Shown here: positions 31,519 to 41,119 of the stretch, in pieces
How the letters are laid out: each line of letters opens with the position of its first letter
Position numbering within the stretch: position 1 is the stretch's first letter
Source of the DNA: Streptomyces althioticus
Lineage (GTDB): Bacteria; Actinomycetota; Actinomycetes; Streptomycetales; Streptomycetaceae
DNA length: 64,000 nt
Assembly (NCBI GenBank): GCA_014649355.1
Contig: BMSW01000017.1
Location: 110,682-174,681, forward strand
Reading direction: 5' to 3'
The notes under the pieces: generated by a model
Told to the model about the DNA's origin: nothing
The model's database searches: none
The model's input: the letters and a program-made list of their open reading frames with translations, nothing else
Translations under genes and position numbers: made by a program

Positions 31519-31851
31519 TCAGACGTTGAAGCCCAGCGCCCGCAGCTGCTCACGGCCGTCGTCCGTGATCTTGTCCGGGCCCCACGGCGGCATCCAGACC
31601 CAGTTGATCCGCAACTCGCTGACCAGGCCGTCCGTGGCGGACTTCGCCTGGTCCTCGATGACGTCGGTCAGCGGGCAGGCCGCCGAGGTGAGGGTCATGT
31701 CGACGGTCGCCACGTTGGAGTCGTCCACGTGGATGCCGTAGATCAGGCCCAGGTTGACGACGTCGATGCCCAGCTCGGGGTCGACGACGTCCATCAGGGC
31801 CTCGCGGAGCTCCTCCTCCGAGGCCGGCTTCATCTCCACGGTCTCGCTCAT
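31519..31851 (-). CDS. SufT/MIP18-family Fe-S maturation protein
   Basis: A 110-residue DUF59 protein, last gene of the suf operon. The family core VVDPELGIDVVNLGLIYGI is followed by MTLTSAACPLTDVIEDQ with the conserved Cys, and the C-terminal VWMPPWGPDKITDDGREQL. MIP18/SufT proteins help Fe-S cluster maturation or transfer to targets. ATG at 31851 overlaps the SufU stop (ATGA). It could be annotated SufT or PaaD-like; the context favours SufT function. Confidence 0.9.
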   Translation of the reverse strand: MSETVEMKPASEEELREALMDVVDPELGIDVVNLGLIYGIHVDDSNVATVDMTLTSAACPLTDVIEDQAKSATDGLVSELRINWVWMPPWGPDKITDDGREQLRALGFNV

Positions 31852-32312
31852 GCCGTAGTCCTTTCGGCGTCGGCGCCCAGCGCCTGGGCCGTCGCGTCCT
31901 TCCACGCCATCCAGCTCAGGAGGGCGCACTTGACCCGCGCAGGGTACTTGGAGACGCCGGCGAACGCGATCGCGTCCTCCAGCACCTCCTCCATCGCGTC
32001 GTCGGGCTCGATCTTCCCCTTGGACTGCATCAGCTCCAGGAACGTGCCCTGGATCTTCTGCGCCTCGGCGAGGTCCTTGCCGACCAGCAGGTCGTTCAGC
32101 ACGGACGCGGACGCCTGGCTGATGGAACAGCCCTGGCCCTCGTAGCTGACGTCGCTGATGGTCGTGCCGTCGTACTTCACGCGCAGCGTGATCTCGTCGC
32201 CGCACGTCGGGTTGACGTGGTGCACCTCGGCGTCGCCGTCCCGGAGACCCCGCCCGTGCGGGTTCTTGTAGTGGTCCAGGATGACGTCCTGGTACATGGA
32301 GTCCAGCTTCAC
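31848..32312 (-). CDS. sufU: Fe-S assembly sulfur-transfer protein SufU
   Basis: A 154-residue IscU-fold protein. The three zinc-ligand cysteines are in VNPTCGDE, EGQGCSIS and ARVKCALLSW. The insertion between the second and third Cys distinguishes SufU from IscU. It accepts persulfide from SufS by zinc-ligand exchange. It lies 11 bp downstream of sufS and overlaps sufT. Confidence 0.95.
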   Translation of the reverse strand: MKLDSMYQDVILDHYKNPHGRGLRDGDAEVHHVNPTCGDEITLRVKYDGTTISDVSYEGQGCSISQASASVLNDLLVGKDLAEAQKIQGTFLELMQSKGKIEPDDAMEEVLEDAIAFAGVSKYPARVKCALLSWMAWKDATAQALGADAERTTA

Positions 32313-32323
32313 GCCTCAGCCCC

Positions 32324-33576
32324 TCATCCGAAGAAGTTCCGTACGTGCTCCAGACCGTCGACCAGTGCGTCGATGTCCGCCGGCGTGGAGTACAGATAGA
32401 ACGACGCCCGCGTGGTCGCAGGAATTCCGTACCGCAGGCAGACGGGGCGTGCGCAGTGGTGTCCGACCCGGACCGCGATGCCCTGCTCGTCGAGGACCTG
32501 GCCCACGTCGTGCGGGTGGATGTCCCCGAGGGTGAAGGAGATCGCGGCGCCGCGGTCCTCGGCGGTGGCCGGACCGATGATGCGCAGGTCCGGGACCTCG
32601 AGGAGCCGCTTGACGGCGTACTCGGTGATGGCGTGCTCGTGCGCGAGGATCTTGTCCATGCCGATGGCCGACAGGTAGTCGATCGCCGCGCCGAGACCGA
32701 CCGCCTGGGCGATCGGCGGGGTGCCCGCCTCGAACTTGTGCGGGGCCGGGGCGTACGTCGACGAGCTCATCGACACGGTCTCGATCATCTCGCCGCCGCC
32801 GAGGAACGGAGGCAGGTCCTCCAGCAGCTCCTGGCGGCCCCACAGGACGCCGATGCCGGTCGGGCCGCACATCTTGTGACCGGTGAAGGCCACGAAGTCG
32901 GCCTGGAGGGCCTGCACGTCCAGCGGCATGTGCGGCGCGGCCTGGGAGGCGTCGATGCACACGAGCGCGCCGACCTCCTGGGCGCGGCGCACGATGGCCT
33001 CGACCGGGTTGACCGTGCCCAGGATGTTGGACACCAGCACGAAGGAGACGATCTTCGTCTTCTCGGTGATGACCTCGTCGATGTTCGACAGGTCGAGCCG
33101 GCCGTCGTCGGTGAGACCGAACCACTTCAGCTTCGCGCCCGTGCGCTGCGCGAGCAGCTGCCACGGCACGATGTTGGAGTGGTGCTCCATCTCCGTGATG
33201 ACGATCTCGGTCTCGTGGTCCACCCGGTAGGGCTCGTCGGCCCAGCCGAGCATGTTGGCCACGAGGTTGAGCGACTCGGAGGCGTTCTTGGTGAAGATCA
33301 CCTCGTCGCGCGAGGGCGCGTTGACGAACTCCGCGACCTTGTCGCGCGCACCCTCGTACAGCGCCGTGGCCTCCTCGGCGAGCACATGCACACCGCGGTG
33401 GACGTTGGCGTTGTGACGCTCGTAGTACTCGCCGAGGGCGTCCAGCACCTGACGCGGCTTCTGGCTGGTCGCCGCGTTGTCCAGGTACACGAGCTTGCGC
33501 CCGTCGTGGACCTGACGGTCCAGGATGGGGAAGTCCTTGCGGATCGCCTCGGTGTCGAGGAGGCCCGGCAGCTGTG

Positions 33577-33580
<4 letters not shown>
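32324..33580 (-). CDS. sufS: cysteine desulfurase SufS
   Basis: A 418-residue PLP-dependent group II cysteine desulfurase that provides sulfur for Fe-S clusters. The PLP Lys is in FTGHKMCGPTG. The catalytic Cys lies in RVGHHCARPVC, in the short loop typical of SufS. LDNAATSQKP and EMEHHSNIVPW are intact. GTG at 33580 overlaps the sufC stop (GTGA). Confidence 0.96.
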
Positions 33581-34341
<761 letters not shown>

Positions 34342-34348
34342 GGGTGCC

Positions 34349-34666
34349 TCAGGACTCCTGGGTGAGGGAGACGAGCACGTCGTCCCCTTCGATCTTTACG
34401 GGGTATACGGGGACGGGGCGCGTCGCCGGGAGGGCGTCGGGCTTGCCGGAACGGAGGTCGAAGCGCGAGCCGTGCAGCCAGCACTCGATGTGGCAGTCGT
34501 CGACTTCGCCCTCCGAGAGGGAGACGTTCGCGTGCGAGCAGATGTCGTTGATCGCGAACACCTCGCCCTCGGTGCGCACGACGGAGACCGGCGTGCCGTC
34601 GAGTTCCACCCGCTTGGGGGTGTCCTCCTCCAGCTCGCCCAGTCCACAGACGCGTACGAAGGTCAT
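34349..34666 (-). CDS. Rieske-type [2Fe-2S] ferredoxin in the suf operon
   Basis: A 105-residue Rieske protein. The cluster-binding boxes are CSHANV and CWLHGSRFD (Cys-X-His and Cys-X2-His). It is of the type named for dioxygenase ferredoxin subunits, but its fixed place between sufD and sufC in actinobacteria implies electron delivery or cluster handling in Fe-S assembly; that role is inferred. ATG at 34666 overlaps the sufD stop. Confidence 0.93.
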   Translation of the reverse strand: MTFVRVCGLGELEEDTPKRVELDGTPVSVVRTEGEVFAINDICSHANVSLSEGEVDDCHIECWLHGSRFDLRSGKPDALPATRPVPVYPVKIEGDDVLVSLTQES

Positions 34667-35847
34667 GCGACCGCTGCCTCCAGTTCCTCCTCGATCTTGG
34701 CGATCAGGCGCTCCTCGATGTCGGGGAGGCCGATCTGCTGGACGAGCTCGGCGAAGAAGCCGCGGACCACCAGGCGGCGGGCGTCCTTCTCGGGGATGCC
34801 GCGCGCCATCAGGTAGAAGAGCTGCTCGTCGTCGAAGCGGCCGGTCGCGGAGGCGTGGCCGGCGCCGACGATCTCGCCGGTCTCGATCTCCAGGTTCGGC
34901 ACCGAGTCGACCCGCGCGCCGTCCGTGAGGACGAGGTTGCGGTTCATCTCGTAGGTGTCGGTGCCCTCGGCCTTGGCCTCGATGAGCACGTCGCCGATCC
35001 AGACGGCGTGGGCGTCGTCGCCCTGCAGCGCGCCCTTGTAGACGACGTTGGACTTGCAGTGCGCGACGTTGTGGTCGACCAGGAGGCGGTGCTCCTGGTG
35101 CTGGCCGGCGTCGGTGAAGTACAGGCCGAACAGCTCGGCCTCGCCGCCGGGGCCCGCGTAGGCGACACGCGGGTTGAGGCGGACGACGTCGCCGCCGAAG
35201 GTCACGACGACCGACTTGAAGGAGGCGTCGCGGCCGACGAGGGCGTTGTGCTGGGCGACGTGCACGGCCTTGTCGTCCCAGTCCTGGACGGACACCACGG
35301 TGAGCTTGGCGCCGTCGCCGAGGACGTACTCGACGTTGGCGGCGAGCACCGCGTCGCCGGTGTGGTCGATGACCACGAGGGCCTCGGCGAAGGCGCCGAG
35401 CTCGACGACCTGGTGGCCGTAGGCGGTGCCGCCCTCGCCGTGCACCGCGATGCGGATCGGCTCGGTGAGGACGGTCTCCTTGGGCACGGTCACGACCGAC
35501 GCCTGGGTGAAGGCCGAGTACGCCTGGGCGGCGACGCGGTCCACCGGGGCGCCGGTGCGGCCGAGCCGGGCGTCGTCGCGGCCGACGGTCTCGACGGTGA
35601 CGCCCTCGGGCGCCTCGACGGCGACCTTGAGGCCCGCGTCGGTGGCGGTGGCGGTGCCGTCGTGCAGGCCGCGCAGCCGCTCCAGCGGGGTGAACCGCCA
35701 CTCCTCCTCACGGCCGTGGGGGACGGGGAAGTCCGCCACGTCGAAGGAGGGGGGCGCGCTCATGCGCGTGGCGACGGTCGACTCGGCGGCGACCGCGATC
35801 GAACCGGCGGTCGTGGAGCCGACCGGGATGTTCTGAGCCTCAGCCAT
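34663..35847 (-). CDS. sufD: Fe-S assembly protein SufD
   Basis: A 394-residue beta-helix protein that pairs with SufB on SufC. Recognisable parts are the N-terminal EEWRFTPLERLRGL, the core HNVAHCKSNVVYKGALQGDD, and the C-terminal GHASATGRFDDEQLFYLMARGI. The gene is separated from sufB by 79 bp containing a palindrome and a hairpin, the only real gap inside the operon. Confidence 0.96.
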   Translation of the reverse strand: MAEAQNIPVGSTTAGSIAVAAESTVATRMSAPPSFDVADFPVPHGREEEWRFTPLERLRGLHDGTATATDAGLKVAVEAPEGVTVETVGRDDARLGRTGAPVDRVAAQAYSAFTQASVVTVPKETVLTEPIRIAVHGEGGTAYGHQVVELGAFAEALVVIDHTGDAVLAANVEYVLGDGAKLTVVSVQDWDDKAVHVAQHNALVGRDASFKSVVVTFGGDVVRLNPRVAYAGPGGEAELFGLYFTDAGQHQEHRLLVDHNVAHCKSNVVYKGALQGDDAHAVWIGDVLIEAKAEGTDTYEMNRNLVLTDGARVDSVPNLEIETGEIVGAGHASATGRFDDEQLFYLMARGIPEKDARRLVVRGFFAELVQQIGLPDIEERLIAKIEEELEAAVA

Positions 35848-35868
35848 GGCTGTCGTAGTGCTCGCTTT

Positions 35869-35917
35869 CCTTACGTAAGGGGCTTGACGGAACGGCGGGG
35901 CGGCCGGTGGCCGCCCC
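35869..35917. promoter_or_regulatory. palindrome and hairpin between sufB and sufD
   Basis: A perfect 12-bp palindrome, ccttacgtaagg (35869-35880), and a 9-bp stem, ggggcggcc-ggt-ggccgcccc (35897-35917), occupy the intercistronic gap. They could cause partial termination, processing or local regulation. Confidence 0.45.
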
Positions 35918-35926
35918 TGGCCGGTG

Positions 35927-37348
35927 TCAGCCGACCGCGCCTTCCATCTGGAGCTCGATCAGCCGGTTGAGCTCGAGCGCGTACTCCATCGGCAGTTCCT
36001 TGGCGATCGGCTCGACGAAGCCGCGCACGATCATCGCCATCGCCTCGTCCTCGGACAGACCACGGCTCATCAGGTAGAAGAGCTGGTCCTCGGAGACCTT
36101 GGAGACGGTCGCCTCGTGGCCCATGGACACGTCGTCCTCGCGGACGTCCACGTAGGGGTAGGTGTCCGAGCGGGAGATGGTGTCCACCAGCAGCGCGTCG
36201 CACAGCACGTTGGACTTGGAGCCCGGGGCGCCCTCGCCGATCTCGATGAGACCGCGGTAGGAGGTCCGGCCGCCACCGCGCGCCACCGACTTGGAGACGA
36301 TGTTCGACGAGGTGTTCGGGGCCATGTGGACCATCTTGGCGCCGGCGTCCTGGTGCTGGCCCTCGCCCGCGAAGGCGATGGACAGGGTCTCGCCCTTGGC
36401 GTGCTCGCCCATCAGGTAGACGGCCGGGTACTTCATCGTCACCTTGGAGCCGATGTTGCCGTCGACCCACTCCATGGTGGCGCCCTCGTAGGCGACGGCG
36501 CGCTTGGTCACCAGGTTGTAGACGTTGTTCGACCAGTTCTGGATGGTCGTGTAGCGGCAGCGGGCGTTCTTCTTGACGATGATCTCGACGACCGCGGAGT
36601 GCAGCGAGTCCGACTTGTAGATCGGCGCGGTGCAGCCCTCGACGTAGTGCACGTAGGCGCCCTCGTCGACGATGATCAGGGTCCGCTCGAACTGGCCCAT
36701 GTTCTCGGTGTTGATCCGGAAGTAGGCCTGGAGCGGGATCTCGACGTGCACGCCCTTCGGCACGTAGATGAAGGAGCCGCCGGACCACACGGCGGTGTTC
36801 AGCGCGGCGAACTTGTTGTCACCGGCCGGGATGACCGTGCCGAAGTACTCCTTGAAGAGCTCCGGGTGCTCCTTCAGGGCGGTGTCGGTGTCGAGGAAGA
36901 TGACGCCCTGCTCCTCCAGGTCCTCGCGGATCTGGTGGTAGACGACCTCCGACTCGTACTGGGCGGCGACACCGGCGACGAGGCGCTTCTTCTCGGCCTC
37001 CGGGATGCCCAGCTTGTCGTAGGTGTTCTTGATGTCCTCGGGGAGGTCCTCCCAGGACTCCGCCTGCTTCTCCGTCGACCGCACGAAGTACTTGATGTTG
37101 TCGAAGTCGATGCCGGAGAGGTCGGAGCCCCAGTTCGGCATGGGCTTCTTCTCGAACAGGCGCAGGCCCTTGAGGCGGAGCTTCGTCATCCACTCCGGCT
37201 CGTCCTTCTTCGAGGAGATGTCCCGGACGACTTCCTCGTTCAGGCCGCGGCGCGCCGACGCACCGGCCTCGTCACGGTCGGCCCAGCCGTATTCGTAGGT
37301 GCCCAGACCCTCGAGCTCGGGGTGGGCAGTCTCCGTGGGGAGAGTCAT
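35927..37348 (-). CDS. sufB: Fe-S assembly scaffold SufB
   Basis: A 473-residue scaffold subunit on which clusters are built. Hallmarks include YVPKGVHVEIPLQAYFRIN, the cysteine segment HYVEGCTAPIYKSDSLH, RCRYTTIQNWSNNVYNL, and DALLVDTISRSDTYPYVDV. C-terminal AMAMIVRGFVEPI is conserved. No intein was seen; some actinobacterial SufB proteins contain one, and this one is uninterrupted. ATG at 37348 overlaps the sufR stop. Confidence 0.97.
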   Translation of the reverse strand: MTLPTETAHPELEGLGTYEYGWADRDEAGASARRGLNEEVVRDISSKKDEPEWMTKLRLKGLRLFEKKPMPNWGSDLSGIDFDNIKYFVRSTEKQAESWEDLPEDIKNTYDKLGIPEAEKKRLVAGVAAQYESEVVYHQIREDLEEQGVIFLDTDTALKEHPELFKEYFGTVIPAGDNKFAALNTAVWSGGSFIYVPKGVHVEIPLQAYFRINTENMGQFERTLIIVDEGAYVHYVEGCTAPIYKSDSLHSAVVEIIVKKNARCRYTTIQNWSNNVYNLVTKRAVAYEGATMEWVDGNIGSKVTMKYPAVYLMGEHAKGETLSIAFAGEGQHQDAGAKMVHMAPNTSSNIVSKSVARGGGRTSYRGLIEIGEGAPGSKSNVLCDALLVDTISRSDTYPYVDVREDDVSMGHEATVSKVSEDQLFYLMSRGLSEDEAMAMIVRGFVEPIAKELPMEYALELNRLIELQMEGAVG

Positions 37349-38058
37349 GCGGGGTTCCTCCCGGACGTGCTTGCAGATGCGTTGTGGGAAATCTTGGGGA
37401 TGAACGTCGTGCAGACGCCGTCGCCGTGCGCGATCGTCGCCAGCCTCTGTACGTGTGTACCGAGGAGTTCGGCGAAAAATTCCGTCTCGGCCTCGCAGAG
37501 CTGCGGGAACTGTTCGGCGGCGTGGGCGACCGGGCAGTGGTGCTGGCAGAGCTGCTCGCCGACCGGTGCGCTGCGCGCGGTCGCAGCGTACCCGTCCGCG
37601 CTGAGCGCCTTGGCCAGGGCCTCCGTGCGCTTCTCGGGCGGTGCGGACTCGACGGCCTTGCGGTAGGCACCCGCCTGGGCGGCGATCCTGGCCCGGGCGA
37701 ACGCGGCGACGGCCTCGCCGCCGCCCTCCCGCTCACCGATCCAGCGCAGCGCGTCCACCGCGAGCTTGTCGTAGGACTGGTCGAAGGCGTCCCGGCCGCA
37801 GTCGGTCAGGGCGAACACCTTGGCCGGACGTCCGCGCGAGCGCGTGCCGTAGACGCGCCGGTCACGGGCCTCCACGACGTTGTCCGCGGCCAGGGCGTCC
37901 AGGTGGCGGCGCACGGCCGCCTGGGTGAGCTTCAGCCGCCCGGCCAGTTCGGCGACGGTCGACGGGCCGTGGTCCAGGATGGAACGGGCGACGCGGTTGC
38001 GGGTGGACCGCTCACCGGTTGCCAGATCCTCGTGGGACGCCTCGCCAACGTTTTTCAC
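37345..38058 (-). CDS. sufR: SufR, Fe-S-sensing repressor of the suf operon
   Basis: A 237-residue ArsR-like winged-helix regulator. The DNA-binding part runs to about residue 80 (TVAELAGRLKLTQAAVRRHLD, RRVYGTRSRGRPAKVFALTD). The C-terminal domain has the cluster ligands in LCQHHCPVAHAAEQFPQLC. It should repress suf when [2Fe-2S]/[4Fe-4S]-loaded. The start is chosen at GTG 38058 (VKNVGEAS). A TTG at 38094 would add 12 residues and has no clear ribosome site. The start region overlaps a CAAC...GTTG dyad. Confidence 0.93.
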   Translation of the reverse strand: MKNVGEASHEDLATGERSTRNRVARSILDHGPSTVAELAGRLKLTQAAVRRHLDALAADNVVEARDRRVYGTRSRGRPAKVFALTDCGRDAFDQSYDKLAVDALRWIGEREGGGEAVAAFARARIAAQAGAYRKAVESAPPEKRTEALAKALSADGYAATARSAPVGEQLCQHHCPVAHAAEQFPQLCEAETEFFAELLGTHVQRLATIAHGDGVCTTFIPKISHNASASTSGRNPA

Positions 38059-38071
38059 AACGCCATTGTTG
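38058..38071. promoter_or_regulatory. candidate SufR operator
   Basis: caac-gccatt-gttg is a short inverted repeat immediately at the sufR start. Autoregulation of the suf operon by SufR is established in other actinobacteria; the site here is inferred from position and symmetry. Confidence 0.45.
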
Positions 38072-38129
38072 CGTAATTCCTCGGAGGCGGGCAAGCCGCG
38101 CCCGGACGGCCCGCAGTGCCTTGCATCAC

Positions 38130-38143
38130 TTAGGTCTACCTAA
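38130..38143. promoter_or_regulatory. TTAGGT-CT-ACCTAA palindrome, iron-box-like
   Basis: A perfect 6-2-6 palindrome lies between the divergent sufR and ABC-exporter genes. TTAGGT and ACCTAA are the half-sites of DmdR/IdeR iron boxes, but the spacer is 2 bp instead of 7. It resembles an iron box only partly. Confidence 0.4.
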
Positions 38144-38347
38144 TCTGACCTGCGGAAATGATCTCTGATCGATCAGTCCGGCACCGGCCCCGATCAGCCG
38201 CCGATGCCGTCCGCACCCCCTCCGACCGGCGCACTTGCCGGTGTGAAGCACATTCCGGACGGTGCGCGCAAGACCGCGTCTCCCGTCCGGCCGGGTTGCT
38301 TCACCCCCGGTCCGGGGCCTCCCGAAAGCTCCCTAGACTCATGACCC

Positions 38348-39271
38348 ATGCGAAGTGAGCCCGTGGTCCAGGTGCAGGCCCTGGTGAAGCGGTACGGCAC
38401 GAAGACCGCGGTGAACGGCCTCGACCTGGCGGCCCGGCAGGGCGTGACGGCCGTGCTCGGCCCCAACGGAGCGGGCAAGACGACCACGGTCGAGATCTGC
38501 GAGGGGTACCGGCGGCCGGACTCCGGCACGGTGCGCGTCCTGGGTCTCGACCCGGTCCGCGAGTCGGCGGCGCTGCGGCCCCGCATCGGCGTGATGCTCC
38601 AGTCCGGCGGCGTGTACGCGGGGGCGCGGGCGGACGAGATGCTGCGCCACGTGGCGAAGCTGCACGCGCGCCCGCTGGACGTGGACGCGCTGATCGAACG
38701 CCTCGGCCTCGGCTCCTGCGGCCGTACGTCCTACCGGCGGCTGTCCGGCGGGCAGCAGCAGCGGCTCGCGCTGGCGATGGCCGTGGTGGGCCGCCCGGAA
38801 CTGGTCTTCCTGGACGAGCCGACCGCCGGCCTCGACCCGCAGGCCCGCCACGCCACCTGGGACCTGGTCCGCGACCTGCGCGCCGACGGCGTCTCCGTCG
38901 TCCTCACCACGCACCACATGGACGAGGCCGAGCAGCTCGCCGACGACGTGGCGATCATCGACGCGGGTCGGGTCGTCGCCCAGGGCTCCCCGGAGGAGCT
39001 GTGCCGGGGCGGCGCCGAGAACACCCTGCGCTTCTCCGGCCGGCCGGGGCTGGACGTGGCGTCCCTGCTGAAGGCGCTGCCCTCCGACGCGTCGGCCGCC
39101 GAGGTGACTCCGGGCTCGTACCGGGTCACCGGCAAGGTCGACCCGCAGCTGCTCGCCACGGTGACGTCCTGGTGCGCACAGCACGGCGTCCTGCCGGACC
39201 GCATCTCGGTGGAGCGGCACACCCTCGAAGACGTCTTCCTGGAACTGACCGGCAAGGAGCTGCGTTCGTGA
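38348..39271 (+). CDS. ABC transporter ATP-binding protein (DrrA/Daunorubicin-type exporter)
   Basis: A 307-residue ATPase of an ABC-2 exporter. Walker A is LGPNGAGKTTT, the signature RLSGGQQQRLALAMA, Walker B LVFLDEPTAGLDPQ, and the switch region LTTHHMDEAEQLAD. The C-terminal extension after residue 225 ends TLEDVFLELTGKELR, typical of DrrA. A TAGACT -10 (38334-38339) ends eight bases before ATG 38348. It is coupled to the permease by GTGA. Its constant position before ctaA in Streptomyces suggests an envelope or cytochrome-related role, which is inference. Confidence 0.93.
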   Translation: MRSEPVVQVQALVKRYGTKTAVNGLDLAARQGVTAVLGPNGAGKTTTVEICEGYRRPDSGTVRVLGLDPVRESAALRPRIGVMLQSGGVYAGARADEMLRHVAKLHARPLDVDALIERLGLGSCGRTSYRRLSGGQQQRLALAMAVVGRPELVFLDEPTAGLDPQARHATWDLVRDLRADGVSVVLTTHHMDEAEQLADDVAIIDAGRVVAQGSPEELCRGGAENTLRFSGRPGLDVASLLKALPSDASAAEVTPGSYRVTGKVDPQLLATVTSWCAQHGVLPDRISVERHTLEDVFLELTGKELRS

Positions 39272-40038
39272 CGGCCACCGGGACCTACTCTCCGCAGCCG
39301 GGCGCGGCGCCGCTGGCCCGCATGATCGCCGCGCAGGCGGTGCTCGAGACGAAGATGCTGCTGCGCAACGGCGAGCAGCTGCTGCTCACCGTGATCATCC
39401 CCACCCTGCTGCTGGTGCTGTTCAGCACCGTCGACGTGGTGGACACCGGGGACGGCGCGGCGGTGGACTTCCTCGCGCCCGGCGTCCTCGCGCTCGCGGT
39501 GATGTCGACCGCGTTCACCGGGCAGGCCATCGGCACCGGCTTCGAGCGCCGCTACGGCGTGCTGAAGCGGCTCGCGGCGTCCCCGCTGCCGCGCTGGGGG
39601 CTGATGACCGCCAAGACGCTGTCGGTGCTGGTCACCGAGGTGCTCCAGGTGGTCCTGCTGACGGTGATCGCGCTGATGCTCGGCTGGGACCCGCGGGGCG
39701 GCGCCCTCGCGGTGATCGCGCTGCTGGCGCTGGGCACGGCCGCCTTCTCCGGGCTCGGGCTGCTGATGGCCGGCACGCTCAAGGCGGAGGCCACGCTCGC
39801 CGCCGCCAACCTGGTCTTCCTGCTGCTGCTCGTCGGCGGCGGGGTCGTCGTGCCGCTGGACAAGTTCCCCGAGGCGGCGCAGGACGTGCTCGGTCTGCTG
39901 CCCATCGCCGCGCTGTCGGGGGGCCTGCGGGACGTGCTCCAGCACGGTGCCGGGATGCCCTGGGCCGATCTGGGAATCCTCAGCGCCTGGGCGGTCGCGG
40001 GCCTCGCGGCCGCGGGCAGGTTCTTCCGGTGGGAGTGA
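39268..40038 (+). CDS. ABC-2 family exporter permease
   Basis: A 256-residue membrane protein with six helices in ABC-2 order: LLTVIIPTLLLVLFSTV, FLAPGVLALAVMSTAFTGQ, ETKMLLRN before helix one, LVTEVLQVVLLTVIALML, LALGTAAFSGLGLLMAGTL, and the last pair near residues 200-250. RRYGVLKRLAASPLPRW is a standard cytoplasmic coupling segment. GTG at 39268 overlaps the ATPase stop. Substrate is unknown. Confidence 0.93.
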   Translation: MTATGTYSPQPGAAPLARMIAAQAVLETKMLLRNGEQLLLTVIIPTLLLVLFSTVDVVDTGDGAAVDFLAPGVLALAVMSTAFTGQAIGTGFERRYGVLKRLAASPLPRWGLMTAKTLSVLVTEVLQVVLLTVIALMLGWDPRGGALAVIALLALGTAAFSGLGLLMAGTLKAEATLAAANLVFLLLLVGGGVVVPLDKFPEAAQDVLGLLPIAALSGGLRDVLQHGAGMPWADLGILSAWAVAGLAAAGRFFRWE

Positions 40039-40093
40039 GCGCGCGATGACCGCGACCGACCCTCGTGAAAGCGTGCACAAGCGGCGGCCTACG

Positions 40094-41119
40094 ATGGGAC
40101 CCGTGCCCAACGTGACCCGCGCCGACGCCCCGTCGTTCCTGCGCAACCCGCTCGCCTTCGTCGCCGCCCGCTGGACCCCGGCCCCCCGGATCGTCCGCCG
40201 CGCGGCCCTCACCGCGCTCGTGATGTCGGTGGTCATCGTGGTCACCGGCGGCGCGGTCCGGCTCACCGGCTCCGGCCTGGGCTGCCCGACCTGGCCCAAG
40301 TGCACCGAGGACTCCCTGCACAACACCGCCGAGATGGGCGTCCACGGCTACATCGAGTTCGGCAACCGCCTGCTGACGTACGTGCTGTGCGCGGCCGTCG
40401 GCTGGGCGATCGTCGCCGCGCGCTCGCAGAAGCCCTACCGGCGCAGCCTCACCCGGCTGGGCTGGGCGCAGTTCTGGGTGGTCATGGGCAACGCGGTGCT
40501 CGGCGGCATCGTGGTGCTGGTCGGTCTGAACCCGTACACGGTCGCGGCGCACTTCCTGCTGTCCTCGGCCCTGATCGCGGTCGCCACGGTGATGTGGCAG
40601 CGCACCCGTGAGGGTGACGCCGAGCCGCGGCCGCTGGTCGGCAAGGCCGTGGTGCAGCTGGTGTGGTTCCTGGTGGCCGCGTCGGCGCTGCTGATCGCGG
40701 TCGGCACGGTGGTGACCGGCGCGGGTCCGCACGCGGGCGACTCCAGCGAGGTCGCGCGGATGCCGGTCGACTGGGAGACCGTGGCCAAGCTGCACGCCGT
40801 CCTCGCCTGGATCGTGGTGACGCTGACCTTCGCCCTGTGGTTCGTGCTGAAGGCCGTCGACGCCCCCAAGGGCCCCCTGGCCCGCACCCGTGAGCTGTTC
40901 GTGATCCTGCTGGCGCAGGGCGTGATCGGCTACGTGCAGTACTTCACCGACCTGCCCGAGGTGCTGGTGGGCGCGCACATGTTCGGCTCGTGCGTCATGT
41001 GGATCTGGGTGCTGCGGGTCCTGCTGTCCCTCCGCGAGCGCCCCGAGGCGGCCCCGAAGCCGCAGGCCGTCCCGGCTCAGGAGCCGGCCGCCAGCGCGTC
41101 GATCGCCGGCCCCAGGTAA
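40094..41119 (+). CDS. ctaA: heme A synthase (CtaA/COX15)
   Basis: A 341-residue, eight-helix membrane enzyme that converts heme O to heme A for aa3 oxidase. Visible features are VVTGGAVRLTGSGLGCPTWPKC with two cysteines, the heme-ligand histidines in EMGVHGYIEFGNR and AAHFLLSSALI, GTVVTGAGPHAGD, KLHAVLAWIVV and LVGAHMFGSCVMW. Start choice is uncertain: ATG 40094, an upstream ATG 40046 with GGGAG, or a GTG at 40103 preceded seven bases earlier by TACGAT. ctaB lies 2.4 kb away on the opposite strand. The 3' end overlaps the convergent nucleotidyltransferase gene by 43 bp. Confidence 0.93.
   Translation: MGPVPNVTRADAPSFLRNPLAFVAARWTPAPRIVRRAALTALVMSVVIVVTGGAVRLTGSGLGCPTWPKCTEDSLHNTAEMGVHGYIEFGNRLLTYVLCAAVGWAIVAARSQKPYRRSLTRLGWAQFWVVMGNAVLGGIVVLVGLNPYTVAAHFLLSSALIAVATVMWQRTREGDAEPRPLVGKAVVQLVWFLVAASALLIAVGTVVTGAGPHAGDSSEVARMPVDWETVAKLHAVLAWIVVTLTFALWFVLKAVDAPKGPLARTRELFVILLAQGVIGYVQYFTDLPEVLVGAHMFGSCVMWIWVLRVLLSLRERPEAAPKPQAVPAQEPAASASIAGPR

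Noticed and set aside
35927..37348. Intein in SufB
   Set aside because: The reading frame is uninterrupted and of normal length, with no splicing or endonuclease motifs.
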